This document shows, one piece after another, positions 58,351-64,000 of a stretch of DNA of 64,000 bases. The number at the start of each line of letters is the position of its first letter. The stretch's first letter is position 1. The DNA comes from Nemertoderma westbladi (Eukaryota > Xenacoelomorpha > Nemertodermatida > Nemertodermatidae). Below the pieces are notes generated by a model. That model was not told the DNA's origin. It worked only from the letters and a program-made list of their open reading frames with translations, and searched no databases. Made by a program: the position numbers and the translations under genes. The stretch lies in NCBI GenBank assembly GCA_032718475.1, contig JAUCBJ010009091.1, positions 6,775 to 70,774 on the forward strand, in the 5' to 3' direction.

Positions 58351-58867
58351 GTTTCTACTTTGGGGGATCGCGCTGTTTCCTCTTCTCGCAACGTCGATGC
58401 TTTCGGATTAACCCGATTCGAAGACGAACTCGACGATAATTTATCCTACGAACTGTCGGAGTCTCATCTACTCCGCGACCTCGTGTACGTTCTCCAAGGG
58501 ATAGAGGGCAGGTTCGTTAAACGGACCCCGGATGGCAACTTTCGCTGTCTCCCGGGGGTCGGAGTGGCGGCCCCTACGCGCTCGTTGGTCAACCGAATCG
58601 CGGAGTTGGGTTGGCTTTACTCCCGAGTCGCCGCGTACGTGGACTCCCGTAAACGGGACTCCCTCCACGGCCTGGTGGGACAAGGACTCTGCGCCGCGTT
58701 GCAGAGCGAACTCACGGAGTACTTCCGTCTTATCGCGCTCCTCGAGTCCCAGCTGTTGGGGGAGGGCGGCGTTCAGCAGGGGTTGACGCTGAAACAGCTG
58801 TTAGTCTGGACGTTGGAACCAACCCAGAGGTTCACCTTGCTCGCCGCTCTTGTTGACACTTGTAAAG
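58351..58867 (+). CDS. TUBGCP3: GCP3, coding exon 2
   Basis: Residues 210-382. The start of the conserved GRIP1 region (LLRDLVYVLQGIEGRFVKRT) is followed by IAELGWLYSRVAAYVDSR, LHGLVGQGLCAALQSELTEY and LTLKQLLVWTLEPTQRFTLL. These are very close in order and spacing to vertebrate GCP3 (VGQ-FCAALH-EL, LRRLLVWTY-P). The GRIP1 half mediates side-by-side contacts between GCP subunits. The exon is clearly GC-richer than the flanking introns. The donor is TGTAAAG|GTTCGT. It ends with the first base of a Gly codon. Confidence 0.95.
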
Positions 58868-58952
58868 GTTCGTGTCGGTGATTAGTATAGTAAAGAATGA
58901 ATGCCCAGTTTAATATCAGCATAACATATTCAACAATCTCCCAGAGGTAACA

Positions 58953-60895
58953 CACCATGTACTGGAATATACTGTAGTGTCGTTATTCAGGTACCTGGAC
59001 CCCCCCCCCCCCCCCCCCCCCCCAAATTGTTCTACAAATCTTAATGAGATAGCATGACATTTGAAACATAGATAGTTTCACCTCCCTCCTACCCCGTGGG
59101 GTGGATGAGCCAGAATTTTTATTTTTCGCTTTCAATTTTTAGCTACAAGTGTTTGAAAAAGGTGTCTCCGACGATATTGTGCAAGTTACAGCACAGTTAG
59201 TCTTCATTCAACCTTATAGTGATTTGTTGGTAGGGCCTACTAGCGGAAAGCTGGGATTCCAAATGTAAAAATATATATTTTTTTTTAAATTATTTAATTC
59301 AGCAAAGTTATAAAGCCATAGAGTAAAAACTAGAGCACAACCGTAAGGAATATGTAAGTACAGACATTATGATAACTAAATATGAATATAAATGGAGTAA
59401 GATACATACAAGGCGCTGTTATTTACAATAAATGTTAAAAGACTCAAACGGCAACAAAACCTTACAGCACCGATCAAAGTGTTAGATGATTTATTAATAC
59501 GAAGGTAAAGACTGCTTAATGAGTTACGATGTATTTGCACCAAAGAACGGATATTTAAATTAACAAGCATCTGGCTGGCGCTGGAAATTTCATCGGTTTC
59601 GGAGATGTACAGTCGAATACCAAACAAGTTCCGCACGGCTCTATTTAACGCAGCACAAATCTTATTGAAAATTGAAATGGAATAAAAGCGCCGCGACCAT
59701 AAAGCATTACAATAAATATTGGAGCAATAACTATTAAAAAGAACACATTTCACCTAAGTGGAGCAATTACTAAATTTCCTAATAAGCATATTTGCACGTC
59801 CGTAAAATTTTCTTAGCTGAGCTAAAATATCGGCGTCGTCCGAGAAGTCAGACGTCAAGATATGGCCCAGATAGGAAAACGAGTCAACCCTTTCGAGTGG
59901 CTTGCCATATAATGAAATATTAGGACGTGTAGAAAAAGGCCGCAGCTTACTGTAGATAAACATGCACTTTGATTTTTTCGTGTTAAAAATCATATTATTG
60001 CGAGAAGCAAAATTACTGCAAGAAATATCGACCAAAAATTGCAACGCACAAGGATTTGATGCGATAAGACAAATATCGTCAGCATAGAAAGTGTGGTTCA
60101 GACGGACATCAAGGAGGGCACATCCAATATTAGAACCGGACAGTTCTAAGCTGAGAGTGTCGATAAAAATGTTAAAAAGGCGAGGCGACAAAATGCTTCC
60201 TTGTCTTACCCCATTACAGCAATAAAATTTATCGGACGTACAACCATTCCAGAAAACTTGCATAGATTGCATATTTGAATTTGGTTGGGAAATAGCTGAG
60301 ATATGGGTATTCGAATGTTACATATGTATTGGCTTCCTATACAAGCCATTTATTCTATTTAATAAATACATCATATTCTGGAACATTTTGTTTATCCCGT
60401 ATGTAGCTGGGCAACAATGCTATGCTTCTTTAATCATACTATTATGTAGCTATACATACATACTGTACATAAACAAAATGTTCTAGAATATGGTGTTTTT
60501 ATTTAATAAAATTAAACTGCCTCGTAAAGATGCAAAACCGTTCAACATTCGAGCGCTCATATCTCAGCTATTTCCCAAGGAAATTCAAATGTTTTTATAT
60601 ATTTGGAATCCTTACATGGCCAGCTTTGTATTGTTACCAATAAATCACTATATATAAGGTTGAATAATAACTGTAGCGTAACTGCGGTTAAATATAGACC
60701 AAGACACCTTTTTCAAACGCTTGTAGCTAAAGATTGAAAAGCCCAAATAAAAATTCTGGCTCACCCAGTCAGTGGTCGGGAGGTGAAACTATCTTTGTTT
60801 CATGCATCTCACGATTAACATTGGAATAAATTTTTTGTGGGGGGGGGGGGGGGGGGGGGGGTGGGGGCATAACGACACTATTCCAGGAGTTGGTG
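58953..60895. mobile_element. Foldback element in GCP3 intron 2, carrying a LINE
   Basis: The left end is CACCATGTACTGGAATATAC, then a C-run at 58990-59022 and GAGCCAGAATTTTTATTTTT. The right arm has TTCTGGCTCACCCAGTCAGT, a G-run at 60839-60860 and ACGACACTATTCCAGGAGTT then GGTG. The arms are inverted, as in the element at 16119-16976. The CR1/L2-like LINE at 59268-60272 interrupts it. Confidence 0.85.
59268..60272 (-). mobile_element. CR1/L2-like LINE, 5'-truncated, in GCP3 intron 2
   Basis: The minus strand encodes the second half of a reverse transcriptase: CNGVRQGSILSPRLFNIFID, HTFYADDICLIAS (catalytic YADD), NTKKSKCMFI and SYLGHILTSD. The frame meets one TAG at 59754-59756 and then continues in the same frame to 59376. 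The 3' end is an A/T-rich tail near 59270-59300. Sequence before the GVRQG motif is missing, as usual for 5'-truncated LINE insertions. It lies opposite to GCP3 transcription. Confidence 0.85.
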
Positions 60896-60951
60896 TATCC
60901 ACTGATTTACCCTGACGGAATGCCCAGTAATCCTTATATTTCTACTTCCAG

Positions 60952-61403
60952 GTAAGAAAGGCGGGGCCCTCCTGTCTGCTATACACTCGTTCGGTTTCCA
61001 TGGGGACCCATACGTTCGCCGACTGGTTGGCGGTCTCATGCAGCTGTCCTCGGTGCCGCTGCGACGGATGCTGCTGGCGTGGATGTTCTCCGGCGAGCTG
61101 GAGGATTCCGCGCACGAACTCTTCATAGCGGCGAACCCAACGACCCCATCGGAACGATTGTGGAACGATAAATACTCGCTGCGGAAACCCATGATTCCCT
61201 CGATGGTCTCGCGGGATCAGGCGGAGCGGATCCTACTAATCGGGAAGTCGATTAACTTCGAGCGGCGATGCTGCGAGCGGCGCGCGGATAGCGGAGAGGT
61301 CGCATTGCGGCGGCTCGGGGGTCTAAAAGCCGTGGAGTCGAGGCTAAACTCGGTGGACTTCGAGGATAATCTACCGAAGATAATAGAGACGGCGTACAGT
61401 GAG
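60952..61403 (+). CDS. TUBGCP3: GCP3, coding exon 3
   Basis: The acceptor is TCTACTTCCAG before 60952. The first two bases complete the Gly codon begun at 58867, then KKGGALLSAIHS follows, matching the vertebrate RKGGELASAVHA site exactly at the junction. Further matches are WMFSGELEDSAHELFIAANP, RLWNDKYSLRKPMIPSMV and ILLIGKSINFERRCC. It ends ETAYSE at GAG|GTAGGT in phase 0. The Asp-Arg-rich loop ADSGEVALRRLGG replaces a longer, less conserved vertebrate loop. Confidence 0.95.
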
Positions 61404-62155
61404 GTAGGTTGAGTCGGCCCACATGTGGTAGATTGAGTCAGCCTACAGTGAGGAAGGTTGGGTCGGCCTTCATGAGGAAGGTTGAGACGGCCTACATAAC
61501 ACAGTGAGGTAGGTTGAGACGGCCTACATAACACAGTGAGGTAGGTTGAGTCGTCTTACACAGTGAGGTAGTTTGAGTCGGCCTACAGTGAGGTAGGTGG
61601 ATTCGGATAACAGTGGATAGGTTGAATCGGCCTATAGTGAGGTATGTTGAGTCGGCCGACAGTATTGTTGTTTGAGTCGTCTTACACAGGGAGGTAGGTT
61701 GAGTCGGCCTACATGAAGTAGGTTGAGTCGGCATACAGTGAGGTAGGTTGAGACGGCTTACATGAAGTAGGTTGATACGCCCTACAGTGAGGTAGATTGA
61801 GTCGGCATACATTGAAGTAGGTTAAGTCGGCATACAGTGATGTAGGTTGAATCCGCCAACACTGAGGTAGGTTGAGTCGGACTACAGTGATGTAGGTCGA
61901 GTCGGCGTACAGTGAGGTAGATTGAGTCGGCCGACAGTTAGGTAGGTTGAGACGTCCTATAGTGAGGTAGGTTTTAACTGCCTACATCAGGTAGTTTAGC
62001 TATGTAGGTTGAGATAGCCTACGGGGTAGGTTGAATTGGCCTACAGTGGTTAGGTTGAGTCGGCCTACAGTGATTAGGTTGAGTCGGCCTATAGTGATGT
62101 AGGTTGAGATGGCCTACAGTGGGGTAGGTTGAGTCGGCCTACAGAGAGTTTTCTT
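61396..62155. repeat. Minisatellite made of the exon 3 splice-site sequence, in GCP3 intron 3
   Basis: About 25-28 imperfect copies of a unit near 25 bp, TACAGTGAGGTAGGTTGAGT plus CGGCC, some shorter or longer. The first copy is the exon 3/intron 3 junction itself (TACAGTGAG|GTAGGT), so most units contain a good 5' splice-site sequence. The array runs to ACAGAGAGTTTTC. Confidence 0.95.
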
Positions 62156-62368
62156 GAAAACTAACTTTTTGGACTCAGCGCCATCTAATCCACAAAAGTT
62201 ATGTTATGACATTTTTAATAATTTCATAAGATAAGTTTTAAAGAACTGCCGCAACCAGTTTGAATTTTCCATGAATAAAGGAAATTGCTTGAAATATGAC
62301 AGTATAATGTTATTGTGATTAACATTTATATTTTTATGAGTTTTAATATTGAGTATTATATTCTTTAG

Positions 62369-62698
62369 GTTAGCCGTTCTCTACTTCGTGTTCTCAACGA
62401 AGAGTTCTACTTCACCCAACACCTCAACGCGCTTCGCCACTACCTTCTACTGGGTCAGGGCGACTTTATCCGCCACCTGATGGACCTGCTCTCGGGGGAG
62501 CTGGAGCGCCCCGCCGCGGAGTTGTACCGCCACTCGCTAAGCGGCGTGCTGGACGCCGCGGTGCGAGCGACCAACGCTCAGTACGATTCGGCCGACGTGT
62601 TGCGACGGCTGGATATCCGTTTACTCGAGGTGTCCCCGGGGGATATCGGGTGGGATGTGTTCTCTCTGGATTACAGAGTCAGTGGACCCCTCGCCACG
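62369..62698 (+). CDS. TUBGCP3: GCP3, coding exon 4
   Basis: The acceptor is ATTCTTTAG before 62369. It reads [13 protein letters not shown], then [35 protein letters not shown] and [20 protein letters not shown], almost identical to vertebrate GCP3. This is the junction into the C-terminal GRIP2 half, which contacts gamma-tubulin. It ends SGPLAT at CACG|GTAAGT in phase 0. Confidence 0.96.
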
Positions 62699-63086
62699 GT
62701 AAGTACAGTGCATACCCTCCCCATTCTAATATACTGGATATATACCTCCCCAACATAATATTATCCATTCAGCGTCATGTTTTTAGCGACTGCGTGGTGT
62801 AACAATATTTCTTTCCTAATTTTTACGTTATTTTTCGTAATAAGTTTTGGCTTTATCAGATATTAAACTGATAAATAATTAAAATAATCTAAATGTTACT
62901 AAATAAATATAATTATGAAATTACTAAATAATCGTTTAAATAAGTAACTATGGCCTAATTAGTGTGAAACAATAATATTATATGAATATAATTATTTATG
63001 ATAGTAAAGGTAGTTTAGCATCCCTTAAGATATTGATAATTTTTTTTTCATATTGCATTTTATTCAATAATTTTATATGATATTTC

Positions 63087-63189
63087 AAAAAAAAAAAAAC
63101 AGTCGGCCGAAGCCGGAGGCGACCCGAAGGCTCCTCTTTCGATAGCTGCTACCCGAGGGTAGGGGTGGGCGCTACTCCTATCCCAAGAT
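63087..63189 (-). mobile_element. 5'-truncated SINE in GCP3 intron 4
   Basis: The minus strand matches the last 90 bases of the SINE at 37338-37606 (ATAGGAGTAGCGCCCACCCC, GGGTAGCAGCTATCGAAAGA, GCCTCCGGCTTCGGCCGACT) and ends in a T-run of about 13. ATGATATTT flanks both sides (63077-63085 and about 63190-63198). Confidence 0.9.
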
Positions 63190-63248
63190 TATGATATTTA
63201 TAATTAATTTAATAATAAGTTTATTAATGTATTTTATATTTTCGGTAG

Positions 63249-63464
63249 ATTTTCACAACGGAATGCGTTCGGCGTTACCTCAGGATGTTTAACTTTCTGT
63301 GGCGCTCCAAGCGGGTAGAGTACGCACTGGCAGGGGGTTGGCGCAGTGCAATGGATCCGCGCCATCGGCATATTGGGTCCGGCGAGTCAGACGGACTCCG
63401 AATAGAAACTCGTAGACTCCATTGTCTGCGCGGCAAGATGGTTCACTTCGTACAACAGATACAG
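63249..63464 (+). CDS. TUBGCP3: GCP3, coding exon 5 (gene continues past window)
   Basis: The acceptor is ATTTTCGGTAG before 63249. It reads IFTTECVRRYLRMFNFLWRS then KRVEYALAGGWR and ends KMVHFVQQIQ at ACAG|GTGGGT, phase 0. This matches the vertebrate [20 protein letters not shown] segment and the MVHFIHQMQ end. The middle part (about 25 residues) is less conserved. Roughly the last quarter of the protein is outside the window. Confidence 0.93.
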
Positions 63465-64000
63465 GTGGGTGGGACTAGGGTAATTGCCCCCTATGGACAA
63501 TTATTGCACCCGCGTTCAATAGAAATGCCCCCAATGAGAATTGGTGGGTTGTTCTCACAAAAAGTGGCCAAACTTTTATGTCAAAATGTCCATGGATTCG
63601 CACGGTTATATTTCCAAACGACACAGATTTAACCCCATGAACCTATATACCAATCGGAAGAGCGGAAATCTGCTCATATTTCAGCAAATTTTCAACAGAT
63701 TCCATTCACAACCTAGAGAATGACACCATTTCAAATATCGAAAATGCATGTTTTTTGAAATGTCACATTGAATTATTTTGAAATATTTGGCTTCTGAGCT
63801 AAAGCAATGAAAGCAAAGGTTCCACATACCATACATCAAAATATAGCAAATTTAATGCTCTTTCATATACTATTGGTGGTTTTCAACCGAAGCTACTCAC
63901 ATTTTATATATTTAATATTTACTAACAATTAATTACTCCGTCACTAGGATTTTGTCCACCATGTAACGCTCGTTTTTATGACATGGTTTCTTTATATTTA
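63465..64000 (+). other. GCP3 intron 5, partial
   Basis: Begins GTGGGTGGGA. No further exon with the expected YYITFEVLE-type continuation lies before the window end. No repeat was recognised. Confidence 0.6.

Noticed and set aside
61217-61812. Minus-strand frames with repeated LNLPHC and TQPTSL
   Set aside because: They are the reverse translation of the splice-site minisatellite and of GCP3 exon 3.

Overview
This is eukaryotic genomic DNA from an AT-rich, intron-bearing, transposon-dense animal genome, most likely a marine invertebrate. The phylum is not resolved. The evidence is GT/GC-AG introns, a gamma-tubulin complex component 3 (GCP3) gene, a SAXO-type axonemal microtubule gene, a tRNA-derived SINE, several non-LTR retrotransposon families, a BEL/Pao LTR retrotransposon, foldback/MITE elements and many satellites. 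No bacterial-type operon, rRNA gene or CRISPR array is present.

Layout. 1-3005: satellite DNA (degenerate GACA-rich repeat, then a 42-bp satellite interrupted by a GC-rich island with a 26-bp minisatellite). 3006-5667: mostly unrecognised, with a LINE fragment and an old SINE piece. 5668-6219: two exons of a SAXO2-like gene whose remaining exons are not visible. 6420-15786 and 16978-26935: a tandem segmental duplication of about 9.4-10 kb. Each copy carries a minus-strand gene for a small secreted, probably GPI-anchored Cys-rich protein, a nested set of decayed LINEs and MITEs, and the start of a plus-strand gene. That gene is complete only after copy 2 (26784-28957): a type II membrane protein with a mucin-like Pro/Thr stalk and a fibrinogen-related domain (FReD), with a frameshift near the FReD end. 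Copy 1 stops after 51 codons. The two copies sit behind members of one foldback transposon family.

28958-38496: transposon debris (LINE pieces, foldback elements, a broken transposase-like gene with a PHD-type finger, a fresh SINE with an 11-bp target-site duplication) and the 5' end of the best LINE copy. 38497-49995: an 11.5-kb BEL/Pao-type LTR element inserted in that LINE, flanked by the 5-bp duplication ATCTG. It has a decayed gag, a protease, a remnant of pol and an unidentified downstream reading frame. 49996-52783: the rest of the interrupted LINE (endonuclease plus reverse transcriptase). 52784-57455: repeats, including a large inverted-repeat array and a 245-bp near-perfect hairpin.

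57456-63464: the first five coding exons of GCP3 (TUBGCP3), plus strand, continuing past the window. Intron 1 has a GC donor, intron 2 holds a foldback element with a CR1/L2-like LINE inside it, intron 3 holds a minisatellite whose unit copies the intron's own 5' splice site, and intron 4 holds a SINE.

The probably functional host genes are GCP3 (microtubule nucleation), the SAXO2-like gene (partial), the duplicated secreted protein and, if the frameshift is not real, the mucin-FReD protein. The last two share a duplicated block and both are predicted cell-surface proteins. That pairing suggests a small surface-protein locus, but this is inference only.
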